DNA of 5,814 bases from Alphaproteobacteria bacterium (GTDB lineage: Bacteria > Pseudomonadota > Alphaproteobacteria > Rhodobacterales > Rhodobacteraceae), in NCBI GenBank assembly GCA_003694465.1, contig RFKM01000001.1:1-5814 (forward strand). Reading direction: 5' to 3'. A program made the translations under genes and the position numbers. Under the pieces are notes generated by a model. It was not told where the DNA came from, ran no database searches, and worked only from the letters and a program-made list of their open reading frames with translations. Position 1 is the stretch's first letter, and each line of letters opens with the position of its first letter. Of the stretch, positions 1-5,814 are shown in pieces.

Positions 1-683
1 AGATTGCCGCCTTCGCCCGCCTGCGCCGGGTCGATGCCTTGCAGGCCGAGGCCGAGCGCGCGGCGGCCCATGACGACCTCGACGCCGCCCGGCGCGTGAC
101 CGGCCGGCTCAAGCGCCTTTACGGCGGGCGCGAGGAGATGCGCTGGGGGCTTGAGCGTTTTTCTGCCCGCGAAGACGAGATCTTCGACGCCGACGGCCTG
201 CTCGGCCTTGCCGAAACCGAGCTGCTGGCGCCGCTCGATGCGCGCGCGACGGAAGAAATCGAGGCCGCGGCAAGGCAGGTGACGACGATCACCGCCATCG
301 TGCCGCTTGCCCTTGCCGACCTTGCCACCGCCCTTTCGGCCAACCTCCGGATGATCCGCCGCATCGCCGAGATCTATGGCGGGCGCGCCGGGCTTCTCGG
401 CTCGTGGCGGCTGACCCGGGCGGTGCTGACCCATCTGGTGGCGACGGGCGCGGTGGCGGTGGGCGACGATCTGATCCACTCGCTCGCCGGCGGCTCGGTT
501 CTGTCAAAACTCAGCCGCCGCTTCGGCGAGGGGGTTGTGAACGGCGCGCTCACCGCCCGCGTCGGCGTCGCGGCGATGGAGGTCTGCCGGCCGCTGCCCT
601 TTGTCGTGAAGGCGCGGCCGGGCGTCACGGCAATCCTGCGCCGCGCGCTGGCGGGGGTGTTCGGGGCGGGCAGGGGCGCGTGA
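1..683 (+). CDS. TIGR01620/YcjF-family membrane protein (DUF697), 3' part
   Basis: This is the C-terminal 226 residues of a gene that begins outside the window; the frame is open from base 3, so the TTG at 39 is not a credible start. The visible part opens with a charged, helical, Ala/Arg/Glu-rich stretch (about residues 1-90). It continues with the DUF697-type hydrophobic segment VTTITAIVPLALADLATAL (93-111), a second hydrophobic region ending in GDDLIHSLAGG (about 134-164), and the block GEGVVNGALTARVGVAAMEVCRPLPF, whose ends are near residues 175 and 200. The LTARVGVAAMEVCRPLP portion is the strongest match to YcjF-type proteins as I know them. The family sits in the inner membrane, usually next to the stress-linked GTPase-like YcjX, so a ycjX-like gene may lie upstream (inference). 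Its biochemical role is poorly defined. The stop TGA is at 681-683, 7 bases before the putative ileS promoter. Confidence 0.85.
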   Translation, partial: IAAFARLRRVDALQAEAERAAAHDDLDAARRVTGRLKRLYGGREEMRWGLERFSAREDEIFDADGLLGLAETELLAPLDARATEEIEAAARQVTTITAIVPLALADLATALSANLRMIRRIAEIYGGRAGLLGSWRLTRAVLTHLVATGAVAVGDDLIHSLAGGSVLSKLSRRFGEGVVNGALTARVGVAAMEVCRPLPFVVKARPGVTAILRRALAGVFGAGRGA

Positions 684-690
684 TGCGGGC

Positions 691-719
691 TTGCCCAAAC
701 CGGGCCGGGGCAATATACC
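691..719 (+). promoter_or_regulatory. Putative sigma70-type promoter of the ileS leader
   Basis: A -35-like TTGCCC (691-696, 4 of 6 to TTGACA) and a -10-like TATACC (714-719, 4 of 6 to TATAAT) are separated by exactly 17 bases. AATATA around 712-717 is one of few A/T-rich spots in this GC-rich gap. The expected start point, 6-8 bases past the -10, falls in a C run with A727 as the best purine. A727 is the first base of the ATG of the Ile-rich mini-ORF, so the transcript may begin with that start codon. This is a sequence-match call only. Confidence 0.5.
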
Positions 720-726
720 CGCCCCC

Positions 727-777
727 ATGATGCACCTGCCCGCGATCATCATTCGAATTACCAGCCCGGCGCTCTGA
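727..777 (+). CDS. Putative Ile-rich leader peptide upstream of ileS (16 aa)
   Basis: The mini-ORF ATG ATG ... CTC TGA encodes MMHLPAIIIRITSPAL. Codons 7-9 and 11 are Ile (ATC, ATC, ATT, then ATT after a CGA Arg), so four of five consecutive codons call for Ile. ATT makes up half of its Ile codons but only 2 of 39 in ileS. There is no Shine-Dalgarno before it; instead the predicted transcription start coincides with its first base, consistent with leaderless translation, as known for the alphaproteobacterial trpL of Sinorhizobium. The stop codon sits in the loop of a GC hairpin (766-792). The likely role is to sense charged tRNA-Ile and tune ileS expression by attenuation. That role is inferred from position and codon content. 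A chance ORF of 16 codons is possible, but the Ile cluster directly before ileS makes it less likely. Confidence 0.55.
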   Translation: MMHLPAIIIRITSPAL

Positions 778-792
778 CACACGAGCCGCCGG
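766..792 (+). promoter_or_regulatory. GC hairpin overlapping the leader-peptide stop codon
   Basis: CCGGCG (766-771) pairs with CGCCGG (787-792), and CTC (772-774) pairs with GAG (783-785), leaving a single bulged C at 786. This gives a nine-pair stem with an 8-base loop TGACACAC that starts with the leader stop codon. No T-run follows, so it is not a standard intrinsic terminator. A ribosome stalled on the Ile codons at 745-759 would cover or crowd the 5' arm, which would make the fold depend on translation. The pairing is read directly; the regulatory role is inferred. Confidence 0.45.
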
Positions 793-863
793 ACAAAGGC
801 GTATGGACCCCGCGCCGCCCTTCTCCTAAAACCCGACCGATCCATTCGCAAAGGACGCCCGAA
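778..863 (+). promoter_or_regulatory. ileS 5' untranslated leader, C-rich and G-poor
   Basis: These bases separate the leader-peptide stop from ileS. They contain the 3' arm of the stop-codon hairpin, a weak downstream hairpin (GGCGT 798-802 with GCGCC 812-816, one G-T pair), and an alternative four-pair fold (CGCC 787-790 with GGCG 798-801) that excludes both. Bases 807-850 hold 22 C and 6 G in 44 positions, a skew of the kind Rho factor prefers. The stretch ends in the ileS ribosome binding site. No T-box elements and no T-run terminator are seen. An 8-codon ATG-to-TAA frame at 803-829 is probably incidental. Confidence 0.4.
850..855 (+). promoter_or_regulatory. Shine-Dalgarno site of ileS
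   Basis: AAAGGA lies 8 bases before the ATG at 864. It is the only good purine-rich site nearby and supports that start. Confidence 0.8.
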
Positions 864-3770
864 ATGTGCGCCGAAACGCCCGACTACAAGACCACCCTGA
901 ATCTGCCCGAAACCGATTTCCCGATGCGCGCCGGCCTGCCGAAGCGCGAGCCCGGCTGGCTCGAACGCTGGGAGAAGATCGGTGTTTATGACCGTCTGCG
1001 CGAAAAGCAGGGGCGCGAGCCCTTCATCCTGCACGACGGCCCGCCCTATGCCAACGGCCACCTGCACATCGGACACGCGCTCAACAAGATCCTCAAGGAC
1101 ATGATCGTGCGCAGCCAGCAGATGATGGGGCGCGATGCGCGCTACGTGCCGGGATGGGACTGCCACGGCCTGCCGATCGAATGGAAGATCGAGGAGCAGT
1201 ATCGCGCCAAGGGCAAGGACAAGGACGAGGTGCCGGTGATCGACTTCCGGCAGGAGTGCCGGCGCTTTGCCGAGGGCTGGATCGACATCCAGCGCGAAGA
1301 GTTCAAGCGCCTTGGCGTCACCGGCAACTGGGCCAACCCCTACCTGACGATGGATTTCCACGCCGAGGCGGTGATCGCCGAGGAATTCATGAAGTTCCTG
1401 ATGAACGGCACGCTCTATCAGGGCTCGAAGCCGGTGATGTGGAGCCCGGTGGAAAAGACCGCCCTTGCCGAGGCCGAAGTCGAATACCACGACCACAAGA
1501 GCCACACGATCTGGGTGCGCTTCCCGGTGGTGGCCGGGGGCGAGGGCGATCTGGCCGGCGCCGCGGTGGTGATCTGGACGACGACGCCATGGACGATCCC
1601 GCAGAACCGGGCGGTGGCCTACAACCCCGAGATCGCCTACGGGCTCTACGAGGTGACCGGCACCGGCGAGAATTCCGCCGCGCGGGTGGGCGAGAAGCTC
1701 CTGCTGGCAGACAAGCTCGCCGAAGAGGTGTTCAACGCCGCGCGCGTCGACAACAGCCAGTTCCGGCGCCTGCGTGCGGTGTCGGCCGAAGAGATCGGGG
1801 CGCTGGTCTGCGCCCATCCCTACCGCGGCATCGAGGGCGGCAAGGGCGAGTGGGACTATGACGTGCCGGTGCTCCCCGGCGAGCACGTGACCGACGACGC
1901 CGGCACCGGCTTCGTCCATACCGCCCCCAGCCACGGCGATGACGACTACCAGCTCGGGCTGAAATTCGGCCTCGAGATGACCTACAACGTCGAGCCAGAC
2001 GGCACCTACCGGGCCGATCTGCCGGTGTTCGGCGGCGAGGCGATCATCGAGCCCGACGGCAAGGAAGGGCCGGCGAACGTCTCGAACATCAAGGCGCTGG
2101 CCCGGCAGGGGGCGCTGCTCGCCAAGGGCAGGCTGACCCATTCCTACCCCCATTCCTGGCGCTCGAAGGCGCCGCTGATCTATCGCAACACCCCGCAATG
2201 GTTCGTGGCCATCGACCGCAAGCTCGACGACGGGATGGGCGAATACGGCGATACCATCCGCACCCGCGCCCTCACCTCGATCGACAAGCTGGTGAAATGG
2301 ACGCCGCCGTCGGGGCGCAACCGGCTGCATGCGATGGTCGAGGCCCGGCCCGACTGGGTGCTCTCGCGCCAGCGCGCCTGGGGGGTGCCGCTGACCTGCT
2401 TCACGAAGAAGGGCGCGCGCCCGACCGACGACGATTTCCTGCTGCGCAATCCCGAGGTCAACGCCCGTATCACCGCCGCCTTCGAGGAGCGCGGCGCCGA
2501 TGTCTGGTATGAAGAGGGCTTCAAGGAGCGGGTGCTGGGCGGCATCGTCAACCCCGACGATTACGAGCAGGTCTTCGACGTGCTCGACGTCTGGTTCGAT
2601 TCGGGCTCGACCCATGCCTTCGTGCTGCGCGACCGCCCCGACGGCAGCCCCGACGGCATTGCCGACCTCTACCTCGAGGGCACCGACCAGCACCGCGGCT
2701 GGTTCCATTCCTCGCTTCTGCAGGCCTGCGGCACCAAGGGGCGCGCGCCCTATCGCGGCGTGCTCACCCACGGCTTCACCCTCGACGAGAAGGGGATGAA
2801 GATGTCGAAGTCGCTGGGCAACACCATCGTGCCCGAGGAGGTGACGAAACAATACGGCGCCGACATCCTGCGCCTGTGGGTGGCGCAGTCGGATTTCACC
2901 AACGACCAGCGGATCGGGCCGGAAATCCTCAAGGGCACCGCCGACAGCTACCGGCGCCTGCGCAACACCATGCGCTTCATCCTCGGCAACCTCGCCGGCT
3001 TCGACGCCGCGCGCGAGACGGTCGACGCCGCCGAGATGCCGGAACTCGAGCGCTGGGTGCTGCACCGCCTCGCCGAGCTCGACGAAACCGTGCGCAAGGG
3101 CTATGCCGCCTACGATTTCCAGGCGACCTTCCAGGCGGTTTTCAACTTCGCCACCGTCGACCTTTCGGCCTACTATTTCGATATCCGCAAGGATGCGCTC
3201 TATTGCGACCGGCCCGATTCGCTCTCGCGGCGGGCGGCGCGCACGGTGCTCGACATTCTCTTCCACCGGCTCACCACGTGGCTCGCGCCGGTTCTGGTGT
3301 TCACCATGGAAGAGGTCTGGCTCGAACGCTATCCGGGCGAGGAGTCCTCGGTGCATCTGGTCGATTTCCCCGAAACCCCGGCGGCCTGGCGCGACGCGGC
3401 GCTGGCGGAAAAATGGGCCGGCATCCGCGCCGCCCGCCGGGTGGTGACGGCGGCGCTGGAAGTGCAGCGGCGCGAGAAGGTGATCGGTGCCTCGCTGGAG
3501 GCGGCGCCGGTCGTGCATGTGCGCGACGCCGCCCTTGCCGATGCGCTGCGCTCGGTGAACTTCGCCGATGTCTGCATCACCTCGGACATCGTCGTCACCA
3601 CCGACCCGATGCCGAACGAGGCCTTCCGCCTGCCGGAAGTCGAAGGGGTGGGCGTCGTCTTCGAGAAGGCCGAGGGCGAGAAATGCCAGCGCTGCTGGAA
3701 GATCCTGCCCGATGTCGGCGCCCATCCGCACCCGGGCACCTGCGCGCGCTGCGACGACGCCCTGAGCTGA
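864..3770 (+). CDS. ileS: Isoleucine--tRNA ligase (isoleucyl-tRNA synthetase)
   Basis: This cytoplasmic class Ia enzyme charges tRNA-Ile with isoleucine using ATP and hydrolyses mischarged Val-tRNA-Ile. The 968-residue product is complete and slightly longer than the roughly 940 of E. coli IleRS. The catalytic Rossmann fold shows PPYANGHLHIGH (60-71; HIGH at 68-71) and KMSKS (646-650). WVLSRQRAWGVPL, DVWFDSGSTH and EGTDQHRGWFHSS lie between them. The inserted CP1 editing domain has the threonine motif TTTPWT (from T239) and GTGFVHTAPSHGDDDY, with H352 and D361 matching the editing His and Asp of E. coli. A helical anticodon-binding domain follows. The C-terminus has a zinc site formed by C941, C944, C960 and C963. 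It is the bacterial (IleRS1) type by length and zinc tail. The start is supported by AAAGGA 8 bases upstream. Its own promoter and the Ile-rich mini-ORF upstream suggest feedback by tRNA-Ile charging (inference). No frameshift or missing key residue is seen. Confidence 0.98.
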   Translation: MCAETPDYKTTLNLPETDFPMRAGLPKREPGWLERWEKIGVYDRLREKQGREPFILHDGPPYANGHLHIGHALNKILKDMIVRSQQMMGRDARYVPGWDCHGLPIEWKIEEQYRAKGKDKDEVPVIDFRQECRRFAEGWIDIQREEFKRLGVTGNWANPYLTMDFHAEAVIAEEFMKFLMNGTLYQGSKPVMWSPVEKTALAEAEVEYHDHKSHTIWVRFPVVAGGEGDLAGAAVVIWTTTPWTIPQNRAVAYNPEIAYGLYEVTGTGENSAARVGEKLLLADKLAEEVFNAARVDNSQFRRLRAVSAEEIGALVCAHPYRGIEGGKGEWDYDVPVLPGEHVTDDAGTGFVHTAPSHGDDDYQLGLKFGLEMTYNVEPDGTYRADLPVFGGEAIIEPDGKEGPANVSNIKALARQGALLAKGRLTHSYPHSWRSKAPLIYRNTPQWFVAIDRKLDDGMGEYGDTIRTRALTSIDKLVKWTPPSGRNRLHAMVEARPDWVLSRQRAWGVPLTCFTKKGARPTDDDFLLRNPEVNARITAAFEERGADVWYEEGFKERVLGGIVNPDDYEQVFDVLDVWFDSGSTHAFVLRDRPDGSPDGIADLYLEGTDQHRGWFHSSLLQACGTKGRAPYRGVLTHGFTLDEKGMKMSKSLGNTIVPEEVTKQYGADILRLWVAQSDFTNDQRIGPEILKGTADSYRRLRNTMRFILGNLAGFDAARETVDAAEMPELERWVLHRLAELDETVRKGYAAYDFQATFQAVFNFATVDLSAYYFDIRKDALYCDRPDSLSRRAARTVLDILFHRLTTWLAPVLVFTMEEVWLERYPGEESSVHLVDFPETPAAWRDAALAEKWAGIRAARRVVTAALEVQRREKVIGASLEAAPVVHVRDAALADALRSVNFADVCITSDIVVTTDPMPNEAFRLPEVEGVGVVFEKAEGEKCQRCWKILPDVGAHPHPGTCARCDDALS

Positions 3771-3816
3771 GCCCCGCGCGCGGCGCGCACCCGCCGGCCT
3801 GCCCGGCAAGCGGGGC
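3771..3816 (+). terminator. GC-rich hairpin directly after ileS, possible terminator
   Basis: GCCCCGC (3771-3777), starting at the base after the ileS stop, pairs with GCGGGGC (3810-3816). Inside it GCCGG (3793-3797) pairs with CCGGC (3803-3807) around a 5-base loop. No T-run follows, so termination would be weak or need other factors. In DNA this GC-rich some such pairing is expected by chance. Confidence 0.3.
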
Positions 3817-3841
3817 GCGGCGCCCGAGCGGCGAGCGGCCA

Positions 3842-3853
3842 AAGCGCGCGCTT
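3842..3853. repeat. 12-base perfect palindrome in the ileS-transporter gap
   Basis: AAGCGCGCGCTT is its own reverse complement. It lies in the 238-base gap 3771-4008, which otherwise holds GC-rich inverted repeats, no RNA gene and no convincing promoter. It could be a protein-binding site, or chance in a sequence dominated by GC dinucleotides. Confidence 0.3.
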
Positions 3854-3995
3854 GCCCGGCGCGGCGCACCGGCCTAAGCAGGTCTGGTCAAATCGTCTTT
3901 CGCCGGGGCGCAACACGGCCCGGGCAGGCGCACGCCGTGCCTTGGCAGAAGCGCGCTCCGGTCGCGGGCGCCGCGCCGGCCTGGCCGAGCGCGAT

Positions 3996-4004
3996 GGGGA
4001 GGGG
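3996..4004 (+). promoter_or_regulatory. Shine-Dalgarno site of the EamA-family transporter gene
   Basis: GGGGAGGGG ends 4 bases before the ATG at 4009, with its GGAG core 7 bases away. This selects 4009 over the in-frame ATG at 3937, which has no such site and would add a 24-residue, Ala/Pro/Arg-rich, non-membrane tail. Confidence 0.7.
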
Positions 4005-4008
4005 ACAG

Positions 4009-4845
4009 ATGAGCCTCGCGTTGCTCATGGCAATCCTCGGCGCCGCGTTCCTGCACGCCGGCTGGAATGCCCTGATCAAGACCGGCGGCAACAAGCAGTC
4101 GGGCATGGTGGTGCTGTCGGTCGGCCATGCCGCCGCCGGGGCGCTGGTGGCGGCCACGCGCCCCTTTCCCGGCGCCGAGGTCTGGCCCTGGCTGCTGGCC
4201 TCGGGGCTGATCCACATGGCCTATCAGCTGCTGCTCTCCTATGCCTACGATCATGGCGACCTCAGCCGCGTCTACCCGATCGCGCGGGGGACGGCGCCGA
4301 TGATCGTGGCGCTGGCCGGGGCGGTGCTGCTCAGCGACAGGCTGTCGCCCAGCGAACATGCCGGCATCGTCGTGCTTGGCCTTGGCATCATCGGCATGGC
4401 GCGCGGGGTCTTCGCCTCGGGCGAGTCGCTCCGGTTGCTGCCCTTCGCCTTCGGCTCGGCGCTGGCAACGGCGGGCTATTCGATGGTCGACGGCACCGGG
4501 GCGCGCCTCTCGGGCGATGCCATCGGCTATGTGGGCTGGCTGATGATGACCTCGGCGGTCTTCTACATCCCGGCGGCGCTGGGGCTGCGCGGGCGGGCGG
4601 CATGGCCGTCTGGCCGGCGGGAATGGGCGCTGGGCCTCATCGCCGCCTTCGCCTCCTATGCCGCCTATGCGGTGGTGGTCTGGGCGATGGCCCGCGCCCC
4701 CATCGCCCTCGTCGCGGCGCTGCGCGAAACCTCGATCCTGTTTGCAATGCTGATCGGCTGGGCGCTGTTTTCCGACCGGATGACCGCCGGAAAGATCGTT
4801 GCCGGGGGGCTGATCGTCGCCGGGGTGATCCTGACCCGGCTTTGA
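4009..4845 (+). CDS. EamA/DMT-family transporter, ten predicted membrane helices
   Basis: This 278-residue inner-membrane protein of the drug/metabolite transporter superfamily probably exports a small metabolite or amino acid; the substrate cannot be read from the sequence. About ten hydrophobic helices are visible, arranged as two five-helix EamA halves (about 1-136 and 144-276). The first half carries GDLSRVYPIARGTAP (83-97) at the loop into helix 4. The second half carries the corresponding APIALVAALRETSILFAML (230-248), followed by SDRMTAGKIVAGGLIVAGV (255-273), the usual tail of the family. Length is typical. The start at 4009 is chosen for its strong ribosome binding site and because helix 1 begins within a few residues of it. 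The gene stands 238 bases from ileS and 92 from the next gene, so an operon is not evident. Rhodobacteraceae genomes carry many paralogues, so no gene symbol is given. Confidence 0.88.
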   Translation: MSLALLMAILGAAFLHAGWNALIKTGGNKQSGMVVLSVGHAAAGALVAATRPFPGAEVWPWLLASGLIHMAYQLLLSYAYDHGDLSRVYPIARGTAPMIVALAGAVLLSDRLSPSEHAGIVVLGLGIIGMARGVFASGESLRLLPFAFGSALATAGYSMVDGTGARLSGDAIGYVGWLMMTSAVFYIPAALGLRGRAAWPSGRREWALGLIAAFASYAAYAVVVWAMARAPIALVAALRETSILFAMLIGWALFSDRMTAGKIVAGGLIVAGVILTRL

Positions 4846-4864
4846 CCGAAGCGCCACACCGGCG

Positions 4865-4881
4865 CGCCGCGGCCCGCGGCG
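4865..4881 (+). terminator. Short GC hairpin after the transporter gene, possible weak terminator
   Basis: CGCCGC (4865-4870) pairs with GCGGCG (4876-4881) around GGCCC, 19 bases after the stop codon. Only GCGTTGC follows rather than a T-run. It may slow transcription between the transporter and the downstream gene, but could be chance. Confidence 0.25.
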
Positions 4882-4937
4882 GCGTTGCAATCGGCGCGGC
4901 GATGCCGGAAACAGGGGGCAACCAGCGGGGGATGAGC

Positions 4938-5814
4938 ATGGGCATACGAGGTTTGGCAAGGCTTGCGGGCGCGGGGGGCATCGCGCTTCTCGCCGGGCTC
5001 GGGGCGGGCGCGGCCGGGGCGGAAGAGTTCGACTTCAGCACTGGCGTCGACATCATGCTGCGCCAGCAGACCACGGTTCATGCCCTGCAATTCCTGACCG
5101 TGACGAAAGAAATCGGCGGCGGGTTCCATCTCGGCCAGTCGGTCTATTCGGCGGCATGGGGCGATGCCGGCGGGCTGTTCATCGGCGGCTTCGAAGGGTT
5201 CCGCCGGTTCACCTTCTCCGACACCACCTCGGTCGACATCGGCGGCTTTGTCGGCGGCGGCGGCGGCGCGGCGGTGGTGCTGGGCGACGGGCTCATGACC
5301 AAGGCGCAGGTCACGCTCAACCAGGCCTTCGCCGAGGGGTTCGAGGCGCATCTCGGCATCGGCTGGACGCGCGTGACCGGATCGGCGATCAACACGCCGG
5401 TGCTCTCCTTCGGCCTGTCGCGCCGGCTCGACGTGGCGCTGGCGCCCGGCCATACCGGCCCGAGGCCGGCCAGCGGGATCGAGCTTTCCTCGGCCGCCGG
5501 CCTCGCCCGGGCCTATGTGCCGATAGCCAGCACGAGGCGCGGCGGCGGTTCGACGCTGAAGCCGATGGGGCTGGTGGGCGGCGAATTCACCATGCGCACG
5601 CCGGGCATCGACAACGTCGAGGCCTATGTTTCGGCGGTCGGCGCAGCCTATAACGAAGGCGCGGGCTATGCCGAATGGCTCGCCGGACCGCGCTTCTACA
5701 CCCGGCCCTTCCTGAACGAGCGGCTGCGCGGCTTTGCCGATGTCGGCATCGGTTTTGCCGGCGGCGGCACGGTCGATACCGGGGGTGGGCTGGTTCTGGC
5801 GGCCAGCGCCGGGG
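4938..5814 (+). CDS. Exported, probably outer-membrane beta-rich protein of unknown function, 5' part
   Basis: The frame is open with no stop to the window end, giving 292 visible residues from 4938; the C-terminus is missing. The N-terminus is a clear Sec signal peptide: basic MGIRGLARL, a hydrophobic Ala/Leu/Gly core, and an AGA-EE cleavage site after residue 28. The mature part is rich in Gly, aromatic residues and short alternating hydrophobic stretches separated by Gly/Asp turns, such as GLFIGGFEGFRRFTF, HLGIGWTRVTG and RGFADVGIGFAGG. This suits a beta-barrel or another beta-rich envelope protein. A (GGC)5 tract (5253-5267) encodes five Gly. I do not recognise a family. The start is uncertain: ATG 4938 has GGGGG 6 bases upstream, whereas in-frame ATGs at 4932 and 4902 have poorer sites. 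High GC3 and sustained codon bias support it as a real gene. Confidence 0.72.
   Translation, partial: MGIRGLARLAGAGGIALLAGLGAGAAGAEEFDFSTGVDIMLRQQTTVHALQFLTVTKEIGGGFHLGQSVYSAAWGDAGGLFIGGFEGFRRFTFSDTTSVDIGGFVGGGGGAAVVLGDGLMTKAQVTLNQAFAEGFEAHLGIGWTRVTGSAINTPVLSFGLSRRLDVALAPGHTGPRPASGIELSSAAGLARAYVPIASTRRGGGSTLKPMGLVGGEFTMRTPGIDNVEAYVSAVGAAYNEGAGYAEWLAGPRFYTRPFLNERLRGFADVGIGFAGGGTVDTGGGLVLAASAG

Noticed and set aside
404..730. 108-codon + strand frame overlapping the end of the YcjF-like gene and the promoter region
   Set aside because: It is an out-of-frame shadow of the YcjF-like gene with Gly/Arg-rich low complexity. Its tail runs through the promoter.
684..863. T-box riboswitch upstream of ileS
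   Set aside because: T-boxes are the usual ileS control in Gram-positive bacteria. The gap is too short, and no T-box sequence or terminator/antiterminator pair is visible.
504..3869. 1121-codon open frame on the - strand across ileS
   Set aside because: It mirrors ileS almost exactly. GC-rich codon bias commonly leaves the antisense frame free of stops, and the product is a low-complexity Arg/Gly/His/Val-rich string with no recognisable domain.
3852..3893. Possible promoter for the transporter (TTGCCC 3852-3857; TAAGCA 3875-3880 or TCAAAT 3888-3893)
   Set aside because: The correctly spaced -10 matches only 2 of 6, and the better -10 has no -35 at proper distance.
3937..4008. Upstream in-frame ATG giving the transporter 24 extra residues
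   Set aside because: No ribosome binding site is seen there, and the extension is not membrane-like. ATG 4009 has a strong site and helix 1 starts immediately.
5253..5267. (GGC)5 tract as a phase-variation repeat
   Set aside because: It is a triplet repeat, so slippage keeps the frame. Five units of Gly in a Gly-rich protein of a GC-rich genome is unremarkable.
3874..5453. Long - strand frames opposite the transporter and exported-protein genes (3874-4959 and 4665-5453)
   Set aside because: They are antisense to convincing + strand genes and have Arg/Pro/Ala/Gln-rich products without motifs.

Overview
The window is very GC-rich, strongly coding, and carries all its genes on the + strand. 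Base composition, codon use and protein sequences point to an alphaproteobacterium, most likely Rhodobacteraceae (Rhodobacter/Paracoccus-like). This placement comes from protein resemblance and composition, not from a phylogeny.

Layout: (1) bases 1-683 hold the 3' part of a TIGR01620/YcjF-family (DUF697) membrane protein. (2) A 180-base gap (684-863) holds a good sigma70-type promoter (691-719), a 16-codon Ile-rich mini-ORF (727-777), a GC hairpin over that ORF's stop codon, a C-rich/G-poor stretch and a clear Shine-Dalgarno. (3) Bases 864-3770 hold a complete bacterial-type isoleucyl-tRNA synthetase, ileS, with HIGH and KMSKS motifs, an intact editing site and the C-terminal four-cysteine zinc site. 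(4) A 238-base gap (3771-4008) holds GC-rich inverted repeats and the ribosome binding site of the next gene. (5) Bases 4009-4845 hold a ten-helix EamA/DMT-family transporter. (6) From 4938 a reading frame runs off the window end; it has a signal peptide and looks like an exported, probably outer-membrane, protein of unknown function.

The coding content is mostly ordinary. The best candidate for something undescribed is the ileS 5' leader: a probably leaderless mini-ORF, MMHLPAIIIRITSPAL, with four Ile codons within five positions directly upstream of the gene that charges tRNA-Ile. Two of the four are ATT, against 2 of 39 Ile codons in ileS. This is the expected layout for ribosome-mediated attenuation of an aminoacyl-tRNA synthetase gene, with pheM-pheST of E. 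coli as precedent for the principle. No intrinsic terminator with a T-run is visible, so any control would have to work through Rho, through translation, or through weak structures; the mechanism is inferred.

The genes do not form an obvious pathway. ileS appears to have its own promoter and leader, and the flanking membrane-protein genes look like unrelated co-directional neighbours.
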